Positions 40,074 to 49,107 are shown, counted from the first letter of the stretch. The stretch is 50,368 nt of DNA from Halieaceae bacterium (GCA_902547755.1 CACCPA010000012.1:1-50368), one strand, 5' to 3'. Numbers and translations are program-made. The notes: generated by a model not told the origin, from the sequence alone.

Positions 40074-41279
40074 ATGGATTTTAACGATACTCCCGAACAG
40101 GCAGCGTTTCGTGCATCAGCAGCCGATTGGCTTGCCGCGAACGTACCGACGAAAGAAGAGACTGAGGGTCTCAACCGGTTGCAGGTTGCGAAGCTCTGGC
40201 AGAAGCGGAAGTACGATGCGGGCTGGGCCTGCATTGGCTGGGATCCCGCTTACGGTGGTCGCGGTGCATCAGCGATCGAGCAGGTCATTTGGAAGCAGGA
40301 AGAGGCGAAGTACGACGTACCGGCCGGCTTCTTTGTGATTGGTCAGGGCATGATGGCTCCAACGCTTATGGCTTACGCTCAACCACAGCACCTCGAGCGC
40401 TATCTACCGAAGCTTGCCAGTGGTGAAGAGATTTGGTGTCAGCTGTTTTCGGAGCCCGCAGGTGGTTCTGACCTTGCAGCGCTTCGCACGAAAGCTGAAA
40501 AAGACGGTGATGAGTGGGTCATCAATGGTCAGAAAATCTGGACCTCAGGTGCTCACTACTCAGACTTCGGCTGTGTCGTTGTGCGCACCGACCCGACCGT
40601 GCCAAAGCACAAGGGTCTGAGCTACTTCTTCATCGACATGAAATCACCCGGCATCGAGATCAAGCCGATCAAGCAGCTTACGGGTGAGTCTGACTTCAAC
40701 GAAGTTTATTTCACCGATGTTCGCGTTCCCGATTCACAGCGATTGGGTGAAGTGGGTCAGGGTTGGCAAGTGTCACTGACTACGCTCATGAACGAGCGTG
40801 CAGCTATTGGCGCCGGCAGCAGCGGTGTGAACGTCAACTTGGCCATTCAGCTCGCCAAAGAGGTGATGATCGATGGCAAGCCAGCAATTGAAGACAGTGC
40901 GGTTAAGGCGCGTCTCGCCAATTTCTATGTGGAAGAGGCGGGGCTCAAGTTCACCAGCTATCGAACACTTTCCGCGCTATCACGCGGTGATATACCCGGA
41001 CCCGAAAACTCGATTGGTAAGCTGGTGGGTGCGCCCAAGATGCAGCAACTGGCCTCGTTCTGTATGGATCTGCTTGAGACTTCAGGTGCCATTTGGGATA
41101 CCAGTCGCTCCAAGTTGGCGGATAACATCATTGGTTCCTACATGGGTGCCCCCGGCCTTCGTATCGCCGGTGGTACCGATGAGATCATGACCAATATCAT
41201 TGCCGAGCGTGTGCTTGGTCTACCTCAGGAGCCACGAATGGATAAAGGTATTCCGTTCATGGATGTGCCTACGGGGTAA
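40074..41279 (+). CDS. Acyl-CoA dehydrogenase (subunit 2 of a pair)
   Basis: A 401-residue acyl-CoA dehydrogenase. CQLFSEPAGGSDLAALRTKA and WVINGQKIWTSGAHYSDFG are the FAD-binding and substrate motifs, and the C-terminus has RIAGGTDEIMTNIIAERVLGLP. The GGxGYxxE motif that carries the catalytic Glu in its partner is not found here; this fits heteromeric FadE28/FadE29-like enzymes where one subunit is catalytically incomplete. The start follows AGAGAGG. A strong terminator comes 22 bases after the stop, so the operon ends here and is just this pair, unless an earlier gene joins. Confidence 0.92.
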   Translation: MDFNDTPEQAAFRASAADWLAANVPTKEETEGLNRLQVAKLWQKRKYDAGWACIGWDPAYGGRGASAIEQVIWKQEEAKYDVPAGFFVIGQGMMAPTLMAYAQPQHLERYLPKLASGEEIWCQLFSEPAGGSDLAALRTKAEKDGDEWVINGQKIWTSGAHYSDFGCVVVRTDPTVPKHKGLSYFFIDMKSPGIEIKPIKQLTGESDFNEVYFTDVRVPDSQRLGEVGQGWQVSLTTLMNERAAIGAGSSGVNVNLAIQLAKEVMIDGKPAIEDSAVKARLANFYVEEAGLKFTSYRTLSALSRGDIPGPENSIGKLVGAPKMQQLASFCMDLLETSGAIWDTSRSKLADNIIGSYMGAPGLRIAGGTDEIMTNIIAERVLGLPQEPRMDKGIPFMDVPTG

Positions 41280-41298
41280 TGGCAGTAAGTAACTGAGA

Positions 41299-41326
41299 AG
41301 AAGGGCGCAGTTGCGCCCTTTTTTTT
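41299..41326 (+). terminator. Rho-independent terminator after the acyl-CoA dehydrogenases
   Basis: AAGGGCGCA and TGCGCCCTT form a nine-base stem with a tiny loop, followed by a run of eight or more T. Confidence 0.92.
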
Positions 41327-41425
41327 GGTCGTGATACTGGTGTTTGCCTTCGTAAGCATGATCAACTGGGTCTGAGCCACGGTCGCCGGGAAGACCTTTA
41401 TTAAACTTCCGTGTAGGGTGGAGGG

Positions 41426-42718
41426 ATGCCTAAAACAATAAATACCGTATTAGCGCACCCCGATGTCATTCGCTACGTAAAGCTTCTATTCCTCATTATG
41501 GCTGGCGGAGCGATCTACCCGCTTTTGTACCTGCGGCAAAATTTTGAGCTGACCTTGCTCTCGACCTTTGGGATGACCCTCTCCGAACTGAATGTGGCCT
41601 CTAGTATTCTCGGCACATCGTTTTTCCTTAGTTACGTACCGAGCGGTTGGCTAGCGGATCGCTTTTCTCCCCGAGCACTGCTGACGTTTTCTGGCGGGAT
41701 GACTGGCATTATTGGTCTTTGGTACGCAACCCTGCCATCGGCCTTCTGGGTAACCATTATCTTTGGTCTGTGGGGTATCACGACGGGGCTTACTTTCTGG
41801 GCGGCGTTAATCAAAGGCTGCACGTTGCTAGCCCCCGAGCATTTGCAAGCGCGCTACTTCGGCCTATTGGAAGGGGGGCGTGGCTTATTTGAGGCGCTGC
41901 TAGCCACCGTTGCGGTCGCCTGGTTTGCCTATGCCATCGGGTCTCTAGATTCAGCTGGCGAAGCGGCCATGGTGCAGGTCATTCATTTCTACAGCATCGT
42001 GTGTATCGTCATCGCTGCTTTCTTGTGGTTTGTCCTGAAGGAAGACAAAGTCGATGAGGAGGTGGATACCACACAGGCCAATGAGAGCTCAGGAACGTTT
42101 GGAGAGACACTCAGCGATATTTGGGCTCTTTTGACCAATGTCCGTGTGTGGTTGGTCGCGCTGTGTATTCTCGTTGGTTATCAGGTGTTTTGGTCGACGT
42201 ATTCTTATTCACGGTTTTTTCAAACCCAATTTGGTCTCGATGCCGTGGCAGTTGCAGCCCTAACGACCGTGCGACTGTGGATGCGCCCCGTCGGCGCGGT
42301 ACTTGTGGGCTTTATTGGAGATCGTTTTCACCCGGTGCGCTCATTGGGCATAGCCATTGCATTAGCGGGTATCTCACTGCTTGGTTTGTTGGTATTACCC
42401 GCAGATTCTCCATACACCTTGTTCTATTTTGCGGTGGCCACCTCGTCGATTGTGATCTATGGGGTTCGCGGCATTTATTGGGCCTCATTCAACACCACGC
42501 GTATTGAGCCTCGACGAGCAGGTCTCGCCATTGGGATGGTGTCGATGATTGGATACACCCCCGAGATTTATATGCCTATGTTAAATACGTACTTAATTGA
42601 TACGTATGGGGACAGCGTCGGCTACCAACTTTACTTTGGTGGCGTGGGTATAACGGCCTTTTTCGGCACCGCTTGTGCGTTTTACCTGCTACACCTGAGT
42701 CGCAACGACGAAAAATAA
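41426..42718 (+). CDS. Major facilitator superfamily transporter
   Basis: A 430-residue integral membrane protein with about 12 hydrophobic segments. The loop between helices 2 and 3 reads SGWLADRFSPRALLTFSG, which is the MFS motif A in modified form. VGFIGDRFHPVRSLG is its repeat in the second half. A charged loop (about 204-230) divides the two six-helix halves. The substrate is unknown; a role in uptake of a carboxylate or CoA-pathway substrate near the dehydrogenases is possible but not shown. The GGAGGG sequence touches the ATG directly, with no normal spacing, so the start may be somewhat off or translation weak. Confidence 0.88.
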   Translation: MPKTINTVLAHPDVIRYVKLLFLIMAGGAIYPLLYLRQNFELTLLSTFGMTLSELNVASSILGTSFFLSYVPSGWLADRFSPRALLTFSGGMTGIIGLWYATLPSAFWVTIIFGLWGITTGLTFWAALIKGCTLLAPEHLQARYFGLLEGGRGLFEALLATVAVAWFAYAIGSLDSAGEAAMVQVIHFYSIVCIVIAAFLWFVLKEDKVDEEVDTTQANESSGTFGETLSDIWALLTNVRVWLVALCILVGYQVFWSTYSYSRFFQTQFGLDAVAVAALTTVRLWMRPVGAVLVGFIGDRFHPVRSLGIAIALAGISLLGLLVLPADSPYTLFYFAVATSSIVIYGVRGIYWASFNTTRIEPRRAGLAIGMVSMIGYTPEIYMPMLNTYLIDTYGDSVGYQLYFGGVGITAFFGTACAFYLLHLSRNDEK

Positions 42719-42830
42719 CGCGCTCCAGATTCGCGACAAAACCCAGACAACTGCGGTGGCAAGGTTAATCTCGACTAGGCTAGAAGAATAGGAAGAAAAG
42801 AAATAAAAACAAGTTAATACTGGGGGAAGC

Positions 42831-43154
42831 ATGCAACCTGGCGAAAAGACCGGGGCGCCGCTGCGATCACGCAAGTCAGATCAGGGCCACGCGTCAGCAC
42901 ATCTGCGGCTGACAATGGTTTTTCATCCTGATCTGACCCGCATCGGTGCATCCATGAAACTGGGGACAATCGACGCCTCGGGAATCATGCGTATTGACGC
43001 TTCAGTTATCGGTCGGCATGCGTCCCTTTTTAGAGACGATCCAGCCTTTAATGAGCAACATTTGAGCCGTCATGCGCTGATACTTAGTCACCACTCGAAA
43101 ATCTCGCGGGCAGCCATTGCCCAGCGACTGAAGCAACTGGGAGCATGCAAGTGA
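42831..43154 (+). CDS. Small protein, possible FHA-like/HTH regulator remnant
   Basis: A 107-residue protein starting behind GGGGGAAG. Its middle part (LTMVFHPDLTRIGASMKLG) resembles the N-terminal FHA-like region of certain sigma-54-dependent regulators that sit beside kinases. Its end (ISRAAIAQRLKQLG) looks like the recognition helix of a Fis-type HTH. The central AAA+ domain that would join them is absent. It could be a short adaptor of its own or an internally deleted regulator. It overlaps the kinase gene by 10 bases, so the two are coupled. The assignment is by eye and weak. Confidence 0.5.
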   Translation: MQPGEKTGAPLRSRKSDQGHASAHLRLTMVFHPDLTRIGASMKLGTIDASGIMRIDASVIGRHASLFRDDPAFNEQHLSRHALILSHHSKISRAAIAQRLKQLGACK

Positions 43155-44443
43155 GCTGGCTGACTCGCTTTAAGGGCCCTTGGGGGCTATTGGGCTCGTT
43201 GCGACGTATGCCATTTCTCGATCATCTAGGCCTAGGTTGGCAAGGAGAAGTTTTGCTTGCCCGAGATCGCCTGTTCAGTCGTTTGGACACTGTTAAAAAA
43301 GTGGACACTGCGGATGCGGTCTCGCAGGGGACGTCGCGAAGCCTTCAGGCACACGTTGATGTTGCTCATCCTGCAATTCCCACCGTGTTCGCAGTCATAC
43401 CTGATGGGCGTAAAACTTGGCTTGTGGGCGAGTTCGTCAAGGGTCTACCACTGTCGGAACTGGTCGATGAGCTCAGCCCAGAGAGTATTTACCTAATCGC
43501 CCGAGATTTGTTGAGCGCGTTAGGCTGTCTCGAGCGACTGGGCTTGGTGCACGCCGATTTATCGCCAAACAATGTGGTTGTCGACGTTAACGGTCAGGTG
43601 CGACTGCTGGATTTTGAATCCTGTAGTCGGGTGGGCCAGCCACTATCGGACAGCGCAACAATTGGTTTCTCAGCGCCAGAGCGGCATTCCCGTAGGGTGA
43701 GCCTGCCCACCATCGACACCTGGTCTGTGGGTGCACTCATTATTTGGCTCATTACTCAGGCCGCGCCGTCGGTGGTCTATGATGATGCGAGAAAGCCCGT
43801 GTCAGTAGAGGTCAATGACGGTCGTAACCGCGCCGATATGCTATCGGACTTGCTCAATTTGGCGGTCGCAGCGAGCCGTATCGATCCCGATCTTCGTCCC
43901 TCTGCCACGGATCTTCAGCACAAACTCAAGCTCAGTTACCGTTGGCTGGAGCCACTGAGTCGCACGAATTTGGCCACAGTGGTTCAGAATCGCAAGCCGC
44001 GCGAGCCACTGCCTAAAACGGTGTTCGATTTCCCTGAGTGGCAGGGTGAGCGACAGGCTTGGTCATCACTGAAATGGTCACTACCCATCGCGGCTTTGGC
44101 GATATTGAGCTTGGCGGCGTATCAGCCAGTTCACAGTTATTCCTTAAGCGTCGACACATCGGACGTCTCGCCCGCAACGGCACTACCGACGAGCTTTGAT
44201 GATCGCTGGGTTCGTGGGGCGTTCAGCAGCTCATTACCCACTACCTGGACTGATACACAGGCTGCCAACTCTCAAGCGATTTCGATGACTATTAACTGCG
44301 ATCGGGGTGTGTGCGAGCTGCTTCTCGAGCACCACCCTGATGAATCGCTCTGTTTGCATCACTCGGCAGTCATTAATACCGATGACGAGCGCGTCTGGCG
44401 GGCCGCGTTTACTGATTTGGCTCGAGCGCTCTCAATTGAATAG
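43145..44443 (+). CDS. Eukaryote-like serine/threonine protein kinase with one membrane helix
   Basis: A 432-residue protein. Residues about 30-265 form a protein-kinase fold: GEVLLARD (35-41) and a TVKKV Lys candidate (51-52), the catalytic loop HADLSPNN (Asp138, Asn143), DFE in place of DFG (Asp156), and an APE motif at 177-179. All key acidic residues are kept, so activity is likely. Residues 311-327 are a single membrane helix followed by a periplasmic tail with three Cys. The cytoplasmic kinase and external tail suggest a sensor kinase. Its 3' end overlaps the convergent gene at 44409. The small upstream gene is probably its partner or regulator remnant. Confidence 0.85.
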   Translation: MQVSWLTRFKGPWGLLGSLRRMPFLDHLGLGWQGEVLLARDRLFSRLDTVKKVDTADAVSQGTSRSLQAHVDVAHPAIPTVFAVIPDGRKTWLVGEFVKGLPLSELVDELSPESIYLIARDLLSALGCLERLGLVHADLSPNNVVVDVNGQVRLLDFESCSRVGQPLSDSATIGFSAPERHSRRVSLPTIDTWSVGALIIWLITQAAPSVVYDDARKPVSVEVNDGRNRADMLSDLLNLAVAASRIDPDLRPSATDLQHKLKLSYRWLEPLSRTNLATVVQNRKPREPLPKTVFDFPEWQGERQAWSSLKWSLPIAALAILSLAAYQPVHSYSLSVDTSDVSPATALPTSFDDRWVRGAFSSSLPTTWTDTQAANSQAISMTINCDRGVCELLLEHHPDESLCLHHSAVINTDDERVWRAAFTDLARALSIE

Positions 44444-45290
44444 CAAGTGCGGTTAAGGCCGGAAGGTCTCTTTTCGTCTGCCTTAGTAACCAACCCACAA
44501 TGGCGTCCGCTTCTGTGCGTCGACCGGCCATCACATCATTGAGCATCGATGAGCGATTTTCAGCAGTATCGTTCATCACCTCGTGAACCCTCCGTCCAAG
44601 CTCTATAGAAAGCGCCGGGTATCCCAAGTCATCGAGCACTGAAGACACCTCACTGATGACGCTGGTTACTTGGTCCCTGTGAATCTCAGAGAGGAGTTCA
44701 CCGTTTTTTACACGGTGAACGGCAGTCAGTGGGTTGATGCAGCAGTTGATGGCGACTTTCTCTACCAATCGCTCGGTCATATCTACTCGCCACGAGAGGT
44801 TAGGCACACCCAGTTGCCAGCAGCCAAGCCATGGCGGTGCGGGTCGCTGAGTATCGGTCCCGATAATGGTTCTTCCAGTGCCGGCGGGTACCCATGTGTC
44901 ACCCGACCGGTGGCAACCTGCGGTTGTAGAACCAAGAAATAGCTGGGTTTCGGGTATCAAGGGTTTTAAATCATCGACATGCTGCATGCCGTTCATCATG
45001 GCAACGACAACCGTGCGCTTCCTGAGGCGATGCTGAATACGCTTTATGGCGTCATGGGCGCCCCAGCTCTTGGTGGTTAACAGCAGATATTCAATCTCAG
45101 CGGTGTCCTCCACCGACTCGCATTCGAACAGATGCGTTGCAGAGTCCGGTTTAGTGGCCAGTGTAAGCTGTCGATGGGACTCTGTAGCATCGCGGCTGAG
45201 CAATCGAACGTCTGCGCCGCCCGCGTTGAGGCGATGCGCAAAGAGACCGCCAATACTACCGACGCCGAGAATGTGCCAGCGATCACTCAT
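44409..45290 (-). CDS. Ketopantoate reductase (2-dehydropantoate 2-reductase) family protein
   Basis: A 293-residue NADPH-dependent reductase of the PanE/ApbA family. The N-terminal Rossmann motif is LGVGSIGGLFAHRL. EKVAINCCINPLTAVH keeps the catalytic Lys and Asn, and SSMLNDVMAGRRTEADAI keeps the acidic C-terminal motif. PanE/ApbA was historically linked to thiamine synthesis through the pyrimidine branch. It starts in an ATGA overlap with the thiamine-kinase-like gene and so is the last gene of the riboswitch-controlled operon. Its 35 final bases overlap the opposing kinase gene. Whether it makes pantoate or serves thiamine salvage is undecided. Confidence 0.87.
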   Translation of the reverse strand: MSDRWHILGVGSIGGLFAHRLNAGGADVRLLSRDATESHRQLTLATKPDSATHLFECESVEDTAEIEYLLLTTKSWGAHDAIKRIQHRLRKRTVVVAMMNGMQHVDDLKPLIPETQLFLGSTTAGCHRSGDTWVPAGTGRTIIGTDTQRPAPPWLGCWQLGVPNLSWRVDMTERLVEKVAINCCINPLTAVHRVKNGELLSEIHRDQVTSVISEVSSVLDDLGYPALSIELGRRVHEVMNDTAENRSSMLNDVMAGRRTEADAIVGWLLRQTKRDLPALTALAIQLRALEPNQ

Positions 45291-46108
45291 GCTGGGTAAT
45301 GCTCTTCAAAGACGGCTCGAACTGATAAAGCGGTGTCGTGATCTTTCGTTGCCAGCGCCCACAGGTAGTTGATTAGCGGCACTACCCGGCAAGCCGTGGA
45401 CCATAAGTTCTTGTCGAATGTGTCTTCTAAAACACGCATAGCGAATTCTTGTCTCTCATTGTGCTTCATACCTTCGCTGGCGGAAGCGACATCATAATGA
45501 GGGCTTCCCATCGCGGCATATTCCCAGTCAATCGCCAAAAGCCGGTCTCCGAGCCACCCCACGTTGTATGACGATAAGTCATTGTGGCAAAAAACGGGTG
45601 ATTCGCCGTCCAGTTGCGACAAATCCCGTCTAATGGATTGTCGGTCCGTTTCTAACGCAGTACGTGATGACTTCTCGTTTGCAGCCGCGCGGTACGTGGC
45701 CGCAACCTCAGTGAGTCTGAGTTGTGACCCCTTGGGTCGGAGATGATGAATCTGTCTACACAGTTCTGCATGCGCCTCGAGGGAGACATCACTGAATGAC
45801 AAGCGATCGGTAATCACAACGTCACCACCGTCAGAGTGGTAATACACGGCGGGTGCCAGACCTTCATTTGCTAACAGCTTCCAAAGTTCTATTTCTTGTC
45901 GCAATCGGTTAACGCTTAGCTCATGCGACTTGTGTGCGAAACGAAGCACCTGTTGCCGCATAGGGAGTAACTCATAGACACGATTTGCCGAACCTTCACC
46001 GAGCAGCTCTCCGAGAGTAGGGCGATCGTTGGTATCTCCTAACGTCCAGTGGCGCCACTGATCGAGCGCGGCCTCTATCGGCGGATCATGATTAGTGTGG
46101 ATCGCCAT
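45287..46108 (-). CDS. Thiamine-kinase-like phosphotransferase (APH/choline kinase fold)
   Basis: A 273-residue phosphotransferase. The start at 46108 places it one base after the PnuC-like gene's stop and removes a long upstream stretch that has no family resemblance. GELLGEGSANRVYEL is the nucleotide loop, VFCHNDLSSYNVGW the catalytic loop (His, Asp, Asn) and LLAIDWEYA the metal site. ThiK of E. coli has this fold and phosphorylates salvaged thiamine. The operon, controlled by a TPP riboswitch, supports that role, but choline or ethanolamine kinase relatives cannot be excluded by motif alone. Confidence 0.82.
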   Translation of the reverse strand: MAIHTNHDPPIEAALDQWRHWTLGDTNDRPTLGELLGEGSANRVYELLPMRQQVLRFAHKSHELSVNRLRQEIELWKLLANEGLAPAVYYHSDGGDVVITDRLSFSDVSLEAHAELCRQIHHLRPKGSQLRLTEVAATYRAAANEKSSRTALETDRQSIRRDLSQLDGESPVFCHNDLSSYNVGWLGDRLLAIDWEYAAMGSPHYDVASASEGMKHNERQEFAMRVLEDTFDKNLWSTACRVVPLINYLWALATKDHDTALSVRAVFEEHYPA

Positions 46109-46109
46109 A

Positions 46110-46670
46110 TCATATTTGCTGAAGTAAGGATCGACGCCAGGTAAAGTAGCCGACGACAGAGAGCACGGCGTAAAGAACGAAGAGTCCAGACGTGAGGTCG
46201 AGGCCGCGATCCATGAAGAGCCACACCGAGACGCAGTTGATAACGATCCAGTAGAGCCAATTTTCCAGAATTTTTCGTGTAACCATCCAGGTACAGGCAA
46301 TCGCTGCCACTGTGGTCGTTGAGTCGACGTAAGGCCTTGCTGCGTCGGTGAAGTGTGAGAGCAGAAATCCGGTGCAGGCAGCGGCAATTGATATGCCGGC
46401 GATAGCGATGAGGTGAAACTGCAAAGGGCGCGTTGTCACCGCGAGTCCTTTGTCGCTGTCATCTTTGCCCCACAAGATCCAGCCCACTATTGCCATGCCG
46501 ATGTAGACCAGCTGAAGGCCCGCCTCCATGTATAGCTTCACCTCGGTAAAGATCGCGATGTAAATGGCGGCGCTGATAATCGCAGCCACCCAGCACAAAC
46601 GACTCTGCCGCATAGCCAGCGCGATGTAGGCGAGCGCCAGACCCACCGCTGTCGTTTCTAGGGGGCTCAT
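46110..46670 (-). CDS. pnuT: PnuC-family vitamin transporter, probably thiamine (PnuT)
   Basis: A 186-residue membrane protein with about seven helices. The family motif is seen in ENWLYWIVINCVSVWLF, and YIGMAIVGWILWG lies in the earlier half. PnuC proteins carry nicotinamide riboside; PnuT relatives carry thiamine and are typically under TPP riboswitches, which is the case here. The start overlaps the YkoF-like stop by four bases (ATGA). A kinase directly downstream fits the known use of phosphorylation to trap substrate taken up by this facilitated-diffusion family. Confidence 0.88.
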   Translation of the reverse strand: MSPLETTAVGLALAYIALAMRQSRLCWVAAIISAAIYIAIFTEVKLYMEAGLQLVYIGMAIVGWILWGKDDSDKGLAVTTRPLQFHLIAIAGISIAAACTGFLLSHFTDAARPYVDSTTTVAAIACTWMVTRKILENWLYWIVINCVSVWLFMDRGLDLTSGLFVLYAVLSVVGYFTWRRSLLQQI

Positions 46671-46936
46671 TGGGCAGCTGGTGGCTCTACGTCAGTGTGA
46701 TGCTCGGGAATGAATTTCGCGACAAGCACCTGTCGTCCAAATGCCTCGTAGCTCGTCTCGAGCGCCAGCCTGACCGAATCGAAAACATCGGCACTTTCAC
46801 CGGTTATCTGTGTGCTCATCGAGTTGGTTGCCACACTGCATCCGTTAGAGGCAATGATGTGTTCGATAAAAGCCCAAACGGGCGTTTCAACATCGCCAAC
46901 TAGTGGGTACAAGCTCAGCTCAGCCGTAATTCTCAT
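46667..46936 (-). CDS. YkoF-like thiamine/HMP-binding protein
   Basis: An 89-residue protein that matches the YkoF-type fold, a small ferredoxin-like domain that binds thiamine or its pyrimidine half. MRITAELSLYPLVGDVETP is the family's start, and TQITGESADVFDSVRLALE continues the fold. There is no signal peptide, so it acts in the cytoplasm. It begins three bases after the receptor gene's stop and overlaps the PnuC-like gene by four bases. It may deliver or sense thiamine. The identification is by similarity of the N-terminal motif and by operon company. Confidence 0.75.
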   Translation of the reverse strand: MRITAELSLYPLVGDVETPVWAFIEHIIASNGCSVATNSMSTQITGESADVFDSVRLALETSYEAFGRQVLVAKFIPEHHTDVEPPAAQ

Positions 46937-46939
46937 TGA

Positions 46940-49042
46940 TTACTCCCCGAAGCGATAAGTGATTGTCGCACCTACTGTACGCGGCTCACCGAACTGATAG
47001 TAGGGTTCTAATGCGTAGTCTTTTCGCGGGTCATTACCAAAGGTTCCAAAACCGCGCGTCACGGTCAGCTCGTCTGTCAGATTGCGTCCCCACACCTTGA
47101 GTGACCACACCCCGTTTTCCCAGAGTATGTTGGCGTTCAGCAGATCCGCTTGTGGCGACTGCACGTCGTGCCGATCCGACAGGTAAAACGCGTCTCGGCC
47201 AGTGGCCTCGAGACTTACCGTTAGTTTGGCTGATAGTCGCCACGTGGCGTTTGCTCGATATTGCCACGCGGGCGCCTGCGGCTGATCACGTCCGGATAGG
47301 CGAGTACCGTCGACATTGATGTACTCATCGAATTTGGTATGAAGCCGGCCGATCGCCAGGTTCATCGTCAGACGCTCTGATGGCAGCCAGTCAACCGTGA
47401 ACTCGAGGCCTCGATTGGAGCCGGTCGCTGCATTGTCGGTAAAGTCCGTGAAAGAGGTGCTGCCGTCCGCGCGTGGGATGACCAGTGACGCTTTGACCTG
47501 TTGATCGTCGCGATCCATGGAGAATACTGCGAGCGTAGCACGCAGGCGGCCGTCTGTGGTGCGCAGGCGCCAACCCAGCTCACGATTTAAGACGATCTCT
47601 TCATTGAAGCGAGTCCTACTTGCATAAGCAGTCACATCAATTTCGCTTACAAGCGCGAGCAGCGCAGAGGACAGCGATGCATTCACGCCGCCAGCTCTAA
47701 CACCCCTGGCAAGCGTGGCGTAAAACGACTGCTGGGTGCTCATCTGCCATTCAAGCGAGGCATTACCCGTCCAGTATTGGTCTGAAAACTTCTCTGAGAC
47801 CTCGGCAGAGTCGCGGTAGTCAACCTCTCGCCGCTCGACGCGGCCACCGATAGTGGCCGTAATGGTTGAGCTGACTGGGGTGGAAAACTGCCCGAAGGCT
47901 GCCCAGGTATCGGTGTCATTACTGCTATCAAACGGACTTGCTAAATAGGTGTAATCCCGACCCAGCGTCTCGCTGTCCTCGCGCCCGTATAGGCCCACCA
48001 CCCAGTCTAGGTCGCCAGCCTCAGATGGGCTTAACCGCCACTCGACGGTGGTGCGTTCGATGTCTCGCTCGTAGGCGTCAAAGGAGCTGTACTCCCAAAA
48101 TGGACGAATACCGACAAAGCTCCAATCCTCGTCGTAACTGTAAATGGAGTCAGCATCCACGCTGCTGAACTGTAGCTGCGAATCGATGGCTTCACCACTG
48201 TGTCTCCAGCGAAGGAAAGTCGATGTCAGCTTCAAGCTGTCCTCGCCGGGCTCGTCACTCAACGTTTGCCTCGTGTTATCCAAGGAGAAAGCATCGTATC
48301 CGTTGTCAATATCGAGGCGTGTTACACCCACATCGATGACGTCGGTCCTGTAGTCGTGGCGCATTGAAAATCGGCTCGTGTGCTCGTCACGATGATTCGT
48401 GTTGCTAACACCGAGGAAGGTATTGTCGATCCAGCCATCCGATTCGTAACGTTGATGAGCTAAACGCACTGACAACCTGTCTGTGAGCCCTGTGTTGGCA
48501 ATAACGTCAGCGCGTCTTCCGCCATAATTTTCAATGCCAAAGCCCACCAATGCTTCTGCTTTATGCTTGGGACCGCTTGTTGTCACGTCGATTAGTCCGG
48601 CAAGTGCGCCCGCACCCATTAGCGACCCCTGAGGACCACGCAACACATTGATTTGCGCGGTGTCGAAAGTAGTGAGGGCCGCTCCCAAGCCACTTATGTC
48701 GACGCCATCCTGCAAAATCACGACCGACGGGTTGATGGGTTCGATGAATTGGGAGCGTTCGCCAATACCCCGAATCTGAAAAAAGCGCTGACGTGATGCA
48801 CCAGCGCTGGCGGAGACATTGGGAATGACCGTTAGTAGATCTTCAAGGTGAACCGCCGCCCTGAGTGACTTCTCAGCATCACCTAGACTGCTCGTGCTGA
48901 CCCGGTTGCCATCAGAGGCCATGAGAGCAGCAGAGATAACCACTTCCTCAAGTGCTGGTTCTTGTGCATAAGTCGAGTGCGATGCGGTAAGAATAACCAA
49001 TGCCGAAGCAAATTGGTGTTTGAACGATGAGGCCGATTTCAC
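46940..49042 (-). CDS. TonB-dependent outer-membrane receptor, probably for thiamine
   Basis: A 700-residue receptor starting at GTG 49042. A signal peptide (to about HSTYAQ) is followed by EEVVISAAL, a TonB-box-like segment. The plug domain has the motifs FFQIRGIGERSQF and LRGPQGSLMGAGALAGLIDVTT; the rest is a 22-strand barrel ending in YRFGE. It is the first gene after the TPP riboswitch, so expression should fall when TPP is plentiful, and the ligand is probably thiamine or a derivative. Related receptors have been predicted from riboswitches in other Gram-negative bacteria. It is the outer-membrane entry for the inner-membrane PnuC-type carrier in the same operon. Confidence 0.9.
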   Translation of the reverse strand: MKSASSFKHQFASALVILTASHSTYAQEPALEEVVISAALMASDGNRVSTSSLGDAEKSLRAAVHLEDLLTVIPNVSASAGASRQRFFQIRGIGERSQFIEPINPSVVILQDGVDISGLGAALTTFDTAQINVLRGPQGSLMGAGALAGLIDVTTSGPKHKAEALVGFGIENYGGRRADVIANTGLTDRLSVRLAHQRYESDGWIDNTFLGVSNTNHRDEHTSRFSMRHDYRTDVIDVGVTRLDIDNGYDAFSLDNTRQTLSDEPGEDSLKLTSTFLRWRHSGEAIDSQLQFSSVDADSIYSYDEDWSFVGIRPFWEYSSFDAYERDIERTTVEWRLSPSEAGDLDWVVGLYGREDSETLGRDYTYLASPFDSSNDTDTWAAFGQFSTPVSSTITATIGGRVERREVDYRDSAEVSEKFSDQYWTGNASLEWQMSTQQSFYATLARGVRAGGVNASLSSALLALVSEIDVTAYASRTRFNEEIVLNRELGWRLRTTDGRLRATLAVFSMDRDDQQVKASLVIPRADGSTSFTDFTDNAATGSNRGLEFTVDWLPSERLTMNLAIGRLHTKFDEYINVDGTRLSGRDQPQAPAWQYRANATWRLSAKLTVSLEATGRDAFYLSDRHDVQSPQADLLNANILWENGVWSLKVWGRNLTDELTVTRGFGTFGNDPRKDYALEPYYQFGEPRTVGATITYRFGE

Positions 49043-49107
49043 TATGACAATTCCTTTGTCTGCAATAGACTTTTTCGGCTGGTAAAAGCGGAGGAATCAC
49101 AGGAGTA

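Noticed and set aside
45287-46387. Longer form of the thiamine-kinase-like gene starting at 46387
   Set aside because: The first 93 residues lie antisense-free but overlap the PnuC-like gene in another frame and look non-homologous; the ATG at 46108 follows the previous stop directly.
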